From: Hysterangium stoloniferum
Lineage: Eukaryota; Basidiomycota; Agaricomycetes; Hysterangiales; Hysterangiaceae
NCBI GenBank assembly: GCA_015178975.1
Contig: WHVD01000009.1
Span: forward strand, 186,001 to 250,000
Direction: 5' to 3'
Length of the DNA stretch: 64,000 nt
Notes under the pieces: model-generated
What the model saw: the letters and a program-made list of their open reading frames with translations, nothing else
Database searches by the model: none
Told to the model about the DNA's origin: nothing
Shown: piece by piece, positions 46,535-58,049 of the stretch
Numbering within the stretch: the stretch's first letter is position 1
Layout of the letters: each line of letters begins with the position of its first letter
Made by a program: the position numbers and the translations under genes

Positions 46535-46635
46535 GTTGAGAACGAGAGGAAGAGAAGAAAGTAGGAGAAGGAGAAGAAGAGGATGGGAGTTAAGGTAAAG
46601 AAAAGGAGAAATGTGAGCCGAGATTGAAAAATCAT

Positions 46636-46643
46636 CTTTTATA
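46636..46643 (-). promoter_or_regulatory. TATA box of the adenosylhomocysteinase gene
   Basis: On the minus strand TATAAAAG lies about 102 bp upstream of the ATG at 46534, within a GGGGG-TATAAAAG context. The position suits a fungal core promoter. Confidence 0.55.
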
Positions 46644-48189
46644 CCCCCGCAAACTTCTCACGCTTCAAATTCCGCACTTCATTTGCAGGCTCCATATAGG
46701 CCATTGGTCCCCGATACTGTTTGCATTACATAATCTAGATTTGCTTGGAAATATTGCGTGAAAACGACGAACCTCGTAGCTCCTTCAAATAGTTACCGAT
46801 CGCCTTGTAACTTTGTATATATATATATATATATATATTACTACTATATATCTAGTATACTATTGCGTTATAACTCTACCTGTAGCATGTTTCCCAAAAT
46901 CGCAGTCCAATTGAGCTTGTGAACTCATTTATGAGCCAACCGCTGCATCAAACCCAACGAGTTCATATTATATTGCTGGGCATGTAATTAGATAGTATAA
47001 AATGGCCGCTTCCAGCTGTTGCGGTCCAAATACCATCCATGGATCTGTATGAGGCGGGTTTGCATGCATTTACTTGGCAAACTCATTCATCAGTTTTGTC
47101 GCGTTTTCGGACATGCGGTGTTCAAATGACATATATAAGGTCACTATCTAGTAAATATAGAAGCCAAGGAACCCTCAAAGGCCCTGTTGCTGCTGTGCGG
47201 CCTCCCAGCCCAAGGTCGCACTCCCATGCTTCTTGACACGGCCGCAGCATTTTTGATCCCCAGAGGCCGTAGGAAATGATGATCATCAATGATTGTGTTT
47301 TATAGATGAGCTCTGATGCACCTGTCCGCCAATAAACCGATCCATCAGATTCATCATCCATGTTTGTAGGACTGTTAAGGGTCGAATCGGGCGGGAGGTG
47401 GGTGAACGGAATAAATTATAAACAGGAATGAAGTGAATATGATGAACAACACAAGACTTATTTGGGGGAATTTCGCAATCACCTTGACAATATCAGTACT
47501 CTTATCCATAACAATGATCGTGCCTGTCCAACGTCCACTCTGAATCCACCCCAATCAATTGTAACCATAGTAAAAAGCCCTCACACAAACACAATATATG
47601 AAGAGACGACTCACAAAGCCATACATATCTTGATCAGCAAAACGGGTACTGAGCTTCTCTTAGGAATAGTCCCCAACAAAATGACCCATGTTCATACTGG
47701 TAGCTCTAGGTTCTGGGATTTGCGGGGTGTCTATTTGTGGTGACACTTGGGTGTGTATTAGGACCACTTGAACTTCTGACATTGGCGTTGGTAGGCAGGT
47801 TCCTGTCCCTCCTTTTCAGGGGCTTGGAAGTTGACAATGCTTTCTCAACTAAGGTTACAAGATAATAAAGAGCTTTTGGGACAATTTGTTTGTCTGACAT
47901 GGTAGCCGTTGTTGGTTTGGAATATCCATAAACACAGAAGTATACAAGCATGGCATTCCAATGTCTTCGTGTCGGTCATTGTCTGTGTAACTGGTGCGGA
48001 CAGTGGTTCCTTCGGTAGCTCTGGGCAATTTTATTCAATCATAAATAAATAAATTTTAGAGTAGTTATTCAAAAGGAACTTACAAATTAAACCGGGCCGA
48101 TTTGATAGAGCTTGCGACACTTTGAACTATAATATTTACTGTTTGGACTTAAAATTAATAGAGAACTGCTAATAAAAAACATTATTATG

Positions 48190-48510
48190 AAGGCTAACTT
48201 GGCATATTATAAACAAGGAGGGTGATACAGGCTCATGCCAGTTTTAGTATCTTCCAAGTTATTCAAGTTTGCCATTAACTATTGAAATAGTGCATACAAA
48301 TTACTGCGGACAATTTTCCTGGAGTCTAATAAATGGGAGAAAGAGAACACATCTCAAATTATCCAAAAACAAATACGTTGCATGGAAAGTAGAAGGAGTG
48401 ACCGAATTGTTATATCAGCGTGACCATTTTGTTTCCTAAACAGGATCGAATATTGTTAAGCTCTTAAGTATAACGGAGACCAAAACGGCATCTCAAGAGG
48501 CCGAATCGAG
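48190..48510 (+). repeat. Segment duplicated at about 59750-60090
   Basis: 'ctaacttggcatattataaacaaggagggtgatacaggctc' here matches 'tgacttggcatatgataaacaaggggggtaatacaggctc' there. Similarity continues for over 300 bp, including 'atatcagcgtgaccat(t/a)ttg(c/t)ttcctaaac' and 'aaacggcatctca'. A shorter third copy lies at about 62040-62140. Old dispersed repeat or segmental duplication. Confidence 0.7.
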
Positions 48511-49212
48511 ACATAAATCTCTCTCTACATGAATGGATCCTAAAAGTGGCGAGGGTCAAGAATGTCGACTATACGAACTTGAGCAATTTATCTGTGATTA
48601 CGATGAAACATTGAACGAAGGAAGAGTCAAGTGTTATCCTATACCTCGTATATTTCGTTTGTAGGTTAAGCTTATATAGCGACGGTACCTTTCTTACCAT
48701 TCGTCCTCTCATTTAGATGTCCAGGGCGGCCCGCCGTAGAGATAACGGCATTGGTCGAAATAGATGCCAAAACCGGTGAACTGACCGTACCGGAGAGGTT
48801 GAGGTTGAATATTTTCCCGTTTACTTGTTGTCAGAATTCTCATGATAATCTTTTTAGTGAAAAGTTACCCCGAGGCAAACCCTGGCGAGAAATAATACCA
48901 GAAACTGGAAAAAGGGATATCAATAAGACTTAATGGTAACCAGCAAGTCAGGCCCCGATGCTCGATGTAGTTTGACAAAGGGCCGGGAACATAATAGCAA
49001 GTGGTCCTGGCGAATAGCAATACATGCCTTATTCTCAATGTTTCGAATCATTGAATCGTTTCAGAACTACTGTCTCGTACTAACATCAGCAGAAAAATAA
49101 TTTTGTACAATCAATGCGAATTTATGTCCGGATTTTCTGAGTATGAGTGGCCACTCTTCAGAGGTTCAGCCTGTCTAGGATACCTTTACCTGCCTCCCGG
49201 TCCCACCTGGTC

Positions 49213-50107
49213 CTACAGAACAATTTTAATCCTTTCGATTGCTGGGACGAGCTGCTGCCAAGATATGTTACCCTCCGCTACCTCCTGATATTCTCCGTCC
49301 GCCGCACCCAACCATCTGACAAACATCCTTACTGGAATGTACCGCACAAACGATGGAAGACCCCCACGAGGCACATCAAACTCTATTATCTCCTTCGAGG
49401 CATTTTGTTGTGTCAACAACCCAAAAGATTTCGTGATCAATTCGTAGAAAGACTACGTGGATTGGTTAAATCAGTTGGTGATTTATCTAACAAAAATCAT
49501 GCGAAAACGAACCAATAGAGAAAGTTGCTGCAAAGCATGTTGAGTAACGACACGCGTTCTCCCCTCATATTCGATGAAAACCTGTGATGATCCAGTTGAC
49601 GATCCAGCGCTCGTACCGCAGGGCGGCGGCTGTTGGACGGCATTCTCTGACCTCAAATGCATGCAGCCTTCTCTACTCCCCGATGGCAAAGGATGCATTG
49701 GCGTCATATTTGCGAAAAATCCATTATCCATGAAAAGGCCCTGCCCCATATACATGTTTTCAAACGGTTCGATAGTTATACGGAGCCTCCCAATATTCGT
49801 CTCTTCCAAGCGCTTTTTCTTCGAAGATGATTCGCTGAAGGGAATTCGTGGGGTTCTCCTGCGGCTGAAGTTGAGTCTCATATTGTGTGAGTTATTTTCG
49901 ATGGACGTAAGATGTTTAAGCGAACGTTGGTAATCGGTAGTGAGAGATATACGTAAAGAAGTATTTACCGGTCTGAAATTTAGGAGGTAGTAAGGGGTAG
50001 CTATAAGGGGGTTGTGGTCTGGGGAAGGAGGGCTTTCTTAGGCTCATCTTCATTCCAACAGAAACGATTGCACTGTGAATTCTCTTTACGTAAACAAAGG
50101 TATTCAT
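49213..50107 (-). CDS. Hypothetical protein, exon joins unresolved
   Basis: Three minus-strand frames read like parts of one protein: 50107-49980 (Pro-rich, SLRKPSFPRPQPPYSYPLLP), 49881-49510 (RLRITIEPFENMYMGQGLFM, SGSSQVFIEYEGRTRVVTQH) and 49440-49213 (FDVPRGGLPSFVRYIPVRMF, ending KIKIVL-like then stop). Plausible GT and AG sites lie between them, but the phases I tried do not all agree. I recognise no family. The plus-strand frames here have less protein-like composition. A gene of about 200-250 residues is likely; a frameshifted relic is the alternative. Confidence 0.4.
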
Positions 50108-50782
50108 GACGGAACAACGAAGGCTTTATTTAATCCTCTTACTAGTAGGAGTACACTAGGCAGGCAAGTGAAAAAATAATATTTGTGTCACAGTCAAGTT
50201 GGAGGCCTCGAGGGTTTTGTTTCCGCCTAAGTTCCTGCTAGGGCGTGGGGGCGTGGCGTGAGTAGCATTGCCCCCCATCAGGCTGGGCGATTACAGGCTC
50301 AGGTATGTCCTGGAATGCATCTCAATATGCATCCCGCGGAACGGCCGAATGCCAGAACCTGTCCCGTGCTCCGTGATGTGCGTGGACAACGCAGAACGCG
50401 GGAAAAAAAAATCAGATTCAGTTAGCCTGGTATCGACCCGATAACGTTAACGCTGTAATACGCATCGGCCCTTCTTCGTCTGTGAGTTCGAAAGCCCAAA
50501 CACCTTGCTTTCAAAGAATTCTTCAGCTTCCCTCGACGTATTCATTGTAATTTGTATTAAGAAATCTTCTTATTTACACTTGTGAGGTTTGCCACGGTTC
50601 TAGGACGGGAAACTTGGGAGCTTCGACCGTCTACCAGCAGTTTTTCAGCCCAGTTTGATTCTGAAAGAATAGGAATTGCGGATCCTTGGAGCGCGTATTT
50701 ATTCCGTTGGAAACGGTGGGTGCAAGTATGGCTGCTGGGAAATCTAGGGTAAGGAGTGCGATAACAGCTAGCTATAGTTATA
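50108..50782. other. Intergenic, no gene recognised
   Basis: Contains short AT-rich and GC-rich blocks. It probably holds the 3' region of the proline-rich gene and the 5' region of the gene at 49213-50107. Confidence 0.35.
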
Positions 50783-52910
50783 CTAGGAGTTTGAAGCATC
50801 TGGGCTAAGTTGGGGTGGAGGCGGGGTTGTAGCTGGAGGTGGAGATGGAAGTGGAGTGGAAGTGGGGGAGTGAGGTTTGGGGATGGCCGGAGGAAGCTGA
50901 GGCGGAGATAACTTTAGAAATGGTAGGGGATTGGCTGAAAGTGGAGTGGAAGTGGGGGAGTGAGGTTTGGGGATGATCGGAGGTGAAAGATGAGGCGGAG
51001 ATAACTTTAGAAATGGTAGGGGATTGGCTGAAAGTGGATGTTGAGGTGGAGATATGTTTGTGAGTGTTAGGGGGTTGACTGGAGGTGGAAGCTGAGGCGG
51101 AGATAACTTTAGAAATGGCAGGGGACTGGCTGGAGGTGGATATTGAGGTGGATGTTGAGGTGGAGATATGTTTATAAATGTTAGGGGGTTGGCTGGAGGT
51201 GGAAGCTGAGGCGGAGATAACTTTAGAAATGGCAGGGGATTGGCTGGAGGTGGACGTTGAGGTGGATGCTGAGGTGGATGTTGAGGTGGATGTTGAGGTG
51301 GAGATATGTTTATAAATGTTAGGGGGTTGGCTGGAGGTGGAAGCTGAGGCGGAGATAACTTTAGAGATGGCAGGGGATTGGCTGGAGGTGGATGTTGAGG
51401 TGGATGTTGAGATGGAAATATGTTTATAAATGTTAGGGGGTTGGCTGGAGGTGGAGGCTGAGGTGGGGACTTTAGAAATGGAGGTGGGGGGTTGGCTGGA
51501 AGTTGGGAAACAGCTGCAGGTAGAGGTTGAGCCGGTGATAATTTTAGAAATGGAAGTGGGGGATTGGCTGGAGGTGGGGGGTGAGATGGAGATAACTTTA
51601 CCAATGGTGGTGGGGGTATGGCTGGAGGTGGGGCTAACTGTGGGCATGGGAGTGGGGCTATTTTTGAAGGTGGATGACCCTGCTGAACAGGTGGTGGTAC
51701 TGGTGGCAGAGCTGCAGCCTGGGCAAATAATTCAGCAACTGCAGCTGAGCCAACTGCAGGACCAGGTGGTTGTGCAGAAACAGGTGGTTGTGCAGGAACA
51801 GGTGGTTGTGCAGAAACAGGTGGTTGTGCAGCTACAGTTATGCGAGGACGACTATATCTTAATGGCTGCAGTGGTGGCAGAGCAGCAGCCTGTGCCCTTA
51901 AGGCTGCAACAGCACTGCTGCCCACCAGAGGTGTAAGAGCTTTGGGATCATGGTGCAGCAACTCTGATGATTGCTCAGCAACCAAAAAAGGCCCATCAGA
52001 TTCAACTACATCAGCTGGAGGACATATATCATGTAGCTGATTATTAGTAGCAGAATGCTTACAGTGGGCAGATGGAGGTGTCATTAACCTTTCCTTGTGC
52101 TCCTTATCTTGCTCATGCTGGTTGTGGTGCTCAGGTGTTTGAGGGAGGTCCATAATTGATGCCCAGGTCTGAAAATGTGGAAATAGCTTATTCAGAGACC
52201 CTGAGCACACCTGGATATGTTGATTATCTCTCAGATACTGTCTGGCTGAATTTGGTGTGCAGAAAAATACCAGGCAAAGCCAACTTTGGCACAGATGAAG
52301 TACTTCGTTTTTAAAACAAATAGAGGAGTTAGCTCACCATCAATTTTCGGCTAGGTTTTTCGGGATCACTTAATTAGAGGCTAGGAAGGGAGAGGGAGAG
52401 GGACAGTGTTTAAAGAAAATGAGTCCCGAATACCTTAAAAAAGTAAGAAAGTGTCAATGATTTACAAAAGCATTAGGCATGCCTACCTGGAAGTATTGGA
52501 TATTTCTCAGATAGTCTAGTGCAAGATTAAAAACCGAAGAAAGCGCCAGAAACTGCTGTGAGTTACTTGATTATTAAGAAAGCAAAAATAAGTTTAAGAC
52601 AGAGATCACCTTTAATATTGCCCTAATATTTTCAGGAAGCCACTGCCGGTGTGAGAAATAGAGGGCTGGGACAGATGAGCCTAAAATGACTCGAAAAAGT
52701 GAAAGAAAAATGTGAATAATTTACGATAACATAAAGAGATCCTCCAAGCATACCTGTAAGTTCCAGACGATCCTTACGGGTGTATGGAAAAAGTCGGAAC
52801 CTTGAGATGTGCCAGAAAAGGGCTAATTTCAACTATATGAATTATTTAATTATTTGATTAGTAAAATGGCGAAAATTAAAGAGAGGATTCAACACACCTT
52901 CAATATTGAA
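50783..52910 (-). CDS. Proline-rich tandem-repeat protein with duplicated upstream microexon pairs
   Basis: The last exon (52168-50783) encodes about 460 residues: a Gln/Glu/His-rich start (MDLPQTPEHHNQHEQDKEHK), Pro/Gln/Ala repeats (AQPPVPAQPPVS), then about a dozen alternating units of roughly 17-25 residues such as PPPANPLPFLKLSPPQL and PPPANPLTFINISPPQH. Upstream lie six putative small exons in the order 13+47, 13+29 and 13+35 nt (52910-52898, 52801-52755; 52622-52610, 52515-52487; 52350-52338, 52245-52211), each with AG/GT borders and each pair divisible by three. They read open in frame into TWASIMDLPQ, and two pairs encode similar peptides (DYLRNIQYFQ, RQYLRDNQHIQ). The true start is not located. 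The disordered Pro-rich repeats suggest a structural or scaffold protein; function unknown. Confidence 0.6.
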
Positions 52911-54181
52911 CTAAGACTTCAGAAGTATTTCCGAGAGTACCTACGATGTGAGGAGCAGAGAGCCAGAGGGTAAGGGCTTACAACGGACTCGTGCGAATGA
53001 TGAGGTAAAGATCTTACCATTTACGGCACCTCCCCTCCCTCGGCGCCTACAAAGCCCAATGACAGCATTATGTGGAGTGTCACAGCGCCCTCACAAGACC
53101 TTTGTTTTTTTTTGTGAGAGTATTGGATCCCTAAACTCACTCACAAACTAACATGAATAATAAAAGGGATTATTTTTATATAACCTGTCTGCGTGCATTG
53201 TACCTATATTAATCGTGTGGTGATAATACACTTTGACTACACTAGTTTAGGTTACTAGGCAACACCAACATACATAACACCTTGATGAGACATTTTCTTA
53301 AACTCAAGAGTGCCGAACCACCGCCGAAAAAAAAATTCAATTAGCTGTTGAAAATAGAGAACGCAAAATGGATTCTGCCTCTGGGATGAAATGGAGAGAA
53401 GAGTCCTCCATCCATCAATCATCACTGTGTTCCTTCGTATGAATAACCGAGAACATGCCTCCTCTACCCGCGTTACGATCTCCCTTGGCGCGCGAAAAAA
53501 TATTCGAGTTTGCATCGAGCCTCACCAGACTTAAGCTGTCCAAGTGCGAGGCCTCTAGATGTAACGTTCAAGACAGAATTCTTCTAAAGCCTGGCCGTCC
53601 TCTCGTTGTCCATATATCGGCCATTCGGTTGAGAGAAATATTCTTCCGCCCCATTCTGACTCGGTAAGCGAGCAAGCACCTTCCAGCCAGAGCTTCCTAT
53701 TCGGTTCTGGTTCTAGACGTCGGTATCAAAGAAGAGCTGTTGGCGAAGAGAACACCTTTAACTGCTTCCGAATTGAATGGCCCGCGCGTGCTAGGGTGAG
53801 ACATGGGCAGGTGAACAAGAGAGGAGCCGGACTCTAATACCAAGTATGTACAGATCGGGAATGTGATCGGGAATGTGATCGCTTTGTCAGCTTGCGCTCA
53901 TTGCTTGATCGGGCTACTCCGCTCCTTTCCCGTTCCTTTTGTTATGAACACGATCCTGCCCGGATGTGGTCTACAAGCTGTCTCAAGTTATCAGGCTTCT
54001 CCCTTGTCTCGCTGAATCTGGCAACCCGGCTATGCTTTTGTACTCGTTGTTGCAACAATCAGTTGGAACAACACAACTTTAGCCATGATTTGTCTCAATC
54101 GCGCCTGTGCCGCACCATCTCATCTTGCTTGCCTTGTCTCCCCCATATGACATAGGGTCAAAGATGCCTCCACCATACAGA
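52911..54181. other. Intergenic, no gene recognised
   Basis: Further exons of the proline-rich gene may lie at the left edge. Frames at 53255-53515 (-) and 53455-53667 (+) overlap each other and show no domain. A 12-bp direct repeat 'gatcgggaatgt' lies at about 53852-53877. Confidence 0.35.
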
Positions 54182-54188
54182 TATAAAC
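54182..54188 (+). promoter_or_regulatory. TATA box of the coiled-coil gene
   Basis: TATAAAC lies about 50 bp upstream of the ATG at 54236. Confidence 0.5.
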
Positions 54189-54235
54189 ACCTGTTCTCCG
54201 CCGACTCCCTACCTTCGCGTAACTGTACAGTCAAC

Positions 54236-55027
54236 ATGCACTTCTGGCCTCCTTGTCGTTATCTTTCCCTGAAACGCCGCAAGAACGCATCCGTCGTTGT
54301 TGCTACGACAGACTACCACTATGATATATCTCTATACTATGCTTTCCGAACAAGTTCGCCTTCATCTGACACAACCTACTCTTCTGCGTCTTCGTCATCA
54401 ACCATAAAGACTCCTGTCGATGACAGTCACGATGTCCAGCTGCCCAACAACGAGCTTCCCACACCCATTACCGACCGTTCCGAAACCGACCCACTGAATC
54501 CCCATCGAAACCTTAGCAGGAGCAATGTTGGGCATTCGTCGTACGAGGAAAAAATCGCTTCAGATCCCGTCGAGAGATGTAGGCAACGACTGCCACACGA
54601 TGGCTTTTGCAAAACGAGATGGCAATGTCCCGAGTGCGTGCAGTGAGTCTCTGCGAACTTCCCATTGTTATCTTCGGCGTTCTCACCTTATTTCCATAGG
54701 CACCATTTTGTTTTTCTGCAGTCATCGGGCCACATTGCCCGCCGTTCACTGAAGGCCATGTTGAATGACTATTATATGGCTGCCGAGGAGTATGCTCAGG
54801 CTGCTAATGCAGCCTGTATTCCTACTGCCAAACTCGAACGTGCAAAGGCTGAATACGAATGGGCGATGAAGCGATGTTCCGATCGTACACGGCTATTAGC
54901 CCCTCATCTCTACGATCAAGTCCAAGCCGCGCAGAAGAAGATTTCAGCCGCTGAGAGGGAATGCGAGATGATAATGCAGGAGAGAGTGGAGAGGGCGCAG
55001 TCATTGAGCGACCTAGGGAGGTTCTAA
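54236..55027 (+). CDS. Hypothetical protein with C-terminal coiled coil
   Basis: Two exons, 54236-54642 and 54700-55027, with a 57-nt GT-AG intron, give 244 residues. Residues 1-25 are basic and aromatic (MHFWPPCRYLSLKRRKNASV), 35-100 Ser/Thr/Asp-rich and probably disordered, then a Cys-containing stretch (GFCKTRWQCPECVQHH) and an amphipathic coiled coil (YYMAAEEYAQAANAACIPTA; QVQAAQKKISAAERECEMIM). The ATG is 50 bp after a TATA box. I recognise no family. The 3' flank (about 55050-55260) is duplicated upstream of the third acetyltransferase copy (60110-60300). Confidence 0.7.
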
Positions 55028-55574
55028 AATCACATCATCATTTATTTGTTATTTTTTTTATTTCATTACACGACAGATTCTCCCTTTCTTCTGTAGCGCA
55101 ATATGTATTTCTATGCACTTGTTTGTATTTTTAGGTCTTTCACATATGTAAATCCCAACAGTCATCACAACGAATCTATTGACAAATCGCTGAGGAAAAT
55201 CACGTACTAGACGTTAATGGGGCTCAGTGAAGTGTTCAGTGACCGTCGACACGTCGTATTAGGTAACTAAAAAGTTGAAGAAGCCATGATCGCCCCTTCG
55301 ATTACGGGTAATGTGGAATACAGGGCAACTGTATAGTTCAGGGTCGATTGTGTAACCCCATATGGAATAGAGAGCGACCGCTTATCCCTCAGCGCGAAGG
55401 TCTATCATTCACCAAGAGGTGCGCACATGATTCCCTCAGTCTACAGTTGCAGTTTACTTACACAGTGAATTCAGCTATTAATAGGTAAATACCACTATAT
55501 GATTGGTGAAGGTTTTTCACTCACTGCGTCGTCAATGGCTGCGCAAATAATTTCAACAGGGTTGTCATTCAACT
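55028..55574. other. Intergenic DNA, partly duplicated upstream of the third acetyltransferase copy
   Basis: 'gtagcgcaatatgtatttctatgcactt' and 'caacgaatctattgacaaatcgctgagg' here recur in similar form at about 60130-60230. This is the left part of the duplicated unit. Confidence 0.6.
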
Positions 55575-56904
55575 ATGAGCAAAGATGTGGATATGGCTGA
55601 GCAAGCCCTGACCGAGCGAGAGAAAATGCTCCGCGGTTTGGCGTATGATGTTGCGGATCCGGAGTTAATTGGTGGTAAAATCCGAGCCAGGGGGCTCCTC
55701 AAAGCCTATAATGTATGTGATCTCTGCACAAATTGTCATACTGCCGTGCTTTGTTTTGAATCGTTACTATTATAAATACAGGGCTATCCGCTCCCGACTA
55801 GCTACGATCCGGCTCTGCCGCTTACGCAGTATTTCGGACCAGATGAGCGTACCCAGATTCTTGCAGGTAAGTCATGTCGTAAACAACCCACTTATCATAT
55901 ATGAAAAAAATATAATTCGTTTCGTCAGATCTGTTTGGGATACCATTAGAGAAGGCGCGAGTGCTAATAATAGAGTCGACATTTTTGTGCGATTACGGGA
56001 CAAATATCCACTTTAAAGGCTCAGCGGTACGACGTTCAGAATCGAACACACATCACGACCATAACTGATCCATCATTGCAAACAGTATATGAATTACAAC
56101 TGCACAGTACTGTATCTTTACCCATCTGACAATGCACCGCCATTAACACGCCGTAGATTTTAGGTATTCACGGTTTCCCCATCACTAGACGCTCGCGTCT
56201 TATAATATCTTCCTTTTTTTTTCCCACAGACTGCGCACAAGTAACAATCGGTACTAGGGTGATGTTCGCACCCAACGTCAATGTATGCACATCCACTCGA
56301 CGCTCATTTTCCTGACGGGTGCCAGTGTTGATCACACACATTCAGATTTACGCCTCCGGTCATTCAACCGACGTCGTTGAACGACGGGGCCGTTTAGGGC
56401 GTGCCCACCCTGTGACGGTAAGTACAGTACTTGAGCAGCCAGAACGCGATCCCTTGGCATTCTTGGTTTGAATTCCTCCCACTAAAATTGAGGATGTTTG
56501 GCACGTTTCGGCAGATTGGTGATGATGTGAGTCCGATTAGCATCAGCTTCGTGATGGCCGTGGCCAGATTGCTGAGCCCGGAGATGTTTTGAGCGCTGAC
56601 GAGACCTCAGGTGTGGATAGGAGGGAACGCCACATTGCTCGGACCTTGTACGATTGGAAACGGTGATGTTTTACGTTTACACGCGCAGTTTCGCGTTTGG
56701 TAGTGCTTACAAGGTTTCGAATAGGGGTGACCGTTGCGGCGGGTTCTGTGGTACGTTGAGAATCGGACTCTTGCACTGTCACATCGGGGCGATGATGCCT
56801 ATTTATTCAAGGTTAAAGGAGATTTTCCTGATAATGTGATCATTGGAGGCGTTCCAGCGAGGATCCTCAAACATCTTGACCCACCGCCACCCCTCTCGGA
56901 ATAA
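55575..56904 (+). CDS. Maltose/galactoside-type O-acetyltransferase, copy 1
   Basis: Ten small exons can be traced: 55575-55712, 55782-55866, 55929-56026, about 56086-56107, 56230-56282, 56346-56417, 56515-56526 (12 nt), 56611-56662, 56725-56750 and 56812-56904. The first half is the maltose acetyltransferase N-domain (TEREKMLRGLAYDV, YFGPDERTQIL, LFGIPLEKAR, CDYGTNIHF). The second half is a left-handed beta-helix acyltransferase: VTIGTRVMFAPNVN, IYASGHSTDVVERR with the catalytic-type His, HPVTIGDDVWIGGNATLLGP, GVTVAAGSV, PDNVIIGGVPARILKHLDPP. It would move acetyl from acetyl-CoA to a sugar hydroxyl. The join between the exon encoding YMNYNCT and the next is out of phase in my reading, so either the splice site or the gene is off. 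First of three tandem copies. Confidence 0.8.
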
Positions 56905-58049
56905 GTTAGAGGTTAGTTCTACTAGTTCTCTTTGATTCAGCTCATGAATAATAAGATGCTGTTTGGTACCTCGATAGCTCAATACTGCCATTTTTTTTGT
57001 TATGGGAATGCTACATAGTCGAATTTAAATTACGAATTGCTATCATAACAGTTGGATCCAAGCTCTCTCGTTCTATTGACGGTTATTGATTGCGAAAACA
57101 CGACTCCCCGACTCGCAGTGTTTGAATTGTCCAAATGTTGTGCTCATAAAATCGTCCAACTACTGTGTTATATGGGTGTATATAGCAACCTACATCCTAG
57201 ATCAACATTTCAGAGCTTGACTCTGATATTGATCTCAACTATATTGCGGCGGGTGTCCAGCCTGATGGTGGTGGGTCACTGCAAACACTCCGGGTGATTA
57301 AGATTGAGGCATTCCCTCACTGATCTTACGTTTGATGAAGTCATGATCAGTTTTGCTGTGTAAAGCCCCCAATTTCCAATTAGTATATCCTATGGCGGGC
57401 GGCTTTGGTGTTTGCATGTCGATGGATGCCTTATAGAGAAAATACGTTATTTATTATACTGCACCAGGTTACTATATATATTCATATATTTATGTTTCAA
57501 CGGGCACAATGATATATGTAGACCACCTAGACCACCTAAATCATATGCTTACAATTAGTATGTAGGATACTCGAACCACACTAGTGACCTAGTTAATCTA
57601 GCATAAGTAGACAATCTAGCTTGGCTGACTATCACGCCTAGAGGAGCTAGCGGTTCAGAAATCCATTTTCTGATGTAATCAGAATTCTGTCCTTTTCTTT
57701 CGGTTCTCCCTACGTGTACCAAAAAACTATTCTCAGCAATACTGCATAGCTACATAGGATTGGATGTATTCGGATATGCGGCTTCGGGGCGTCCATGAGC
57801 GAGGCCTCAGACTGATTTGGCGCGTCCGGCATAATCATGTCTCATGTCTCATCTCTCGTTATGGGCACTTGAGGATAGCCACTGTAATTGATGTAGTCAC
57901 GGTACACCACAAGCGCACTGGCGGCTCAAGCACCCTCTCTCCCTCTCACATAGAGATCGACCGCTTATCATTTCAGCGAAGGCTTATCACTCATTGAGTC
58001 ATTAATGGCTGCGCAAAAAAATTCAACACAGTTGAGTTGTCATTCAGCT
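56905..58049. other. Spacer between acetyltransferase copies 1 and 2
   Basis: AT-rich, with no gene recognised. The last about 90 bp before 58050 match the sequence before copy 1 ('atggctgcgcaaa.aa.ttcaac'), marking the duplication boundary. Confidence 0.5.

Larger units (their letters stand above)
46535..49212. other. Intergenic region with repeats
   Basis: A (TA)n microsatellite at about 46816-46839, a stretch at about 46890-47080 resembling 59310-59480 in inverted orientation ('gtccaaatacc' motif, 'caaccgctgcatcaaacc'), and a segment at about 48190-48510 duplicated at 59750-60090. Short frames at 47462-47743 (+) and 47706-47951 (-) have no recognisable domain. Confidence 0.4.

Noticed and set aside
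50805-51647. 280-codon Ser/Thr-rich minus-strand frame
   Set aside because: It is an out-of-phase reading of the same repeat array as the proline-rich frame, which joins in phase to the upstream microexons; the period is a multiple of three so all frames stay open.
51430-51936. 168-codon plus-strand frame rich in Val, Glu and Gly
   Set aside because: Antisense reading of the proline-rich repeats with no start context or introns supporting it.
52168-52210. MCSGSLNKLF start of the proline-rich ORF
   Set aside because: The stretch has a GTGTGC donor at 52210 and a TTTTCAG acceptor before 52168, so it reads better as a short intron. Not excluded if transcription starts here.
55669-56016. 115-codon frame in acetyltransferase copy 1
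   Set aside because: It reads through introns in the wrong phase; the spliced frame has the acetyltransferase motifs.
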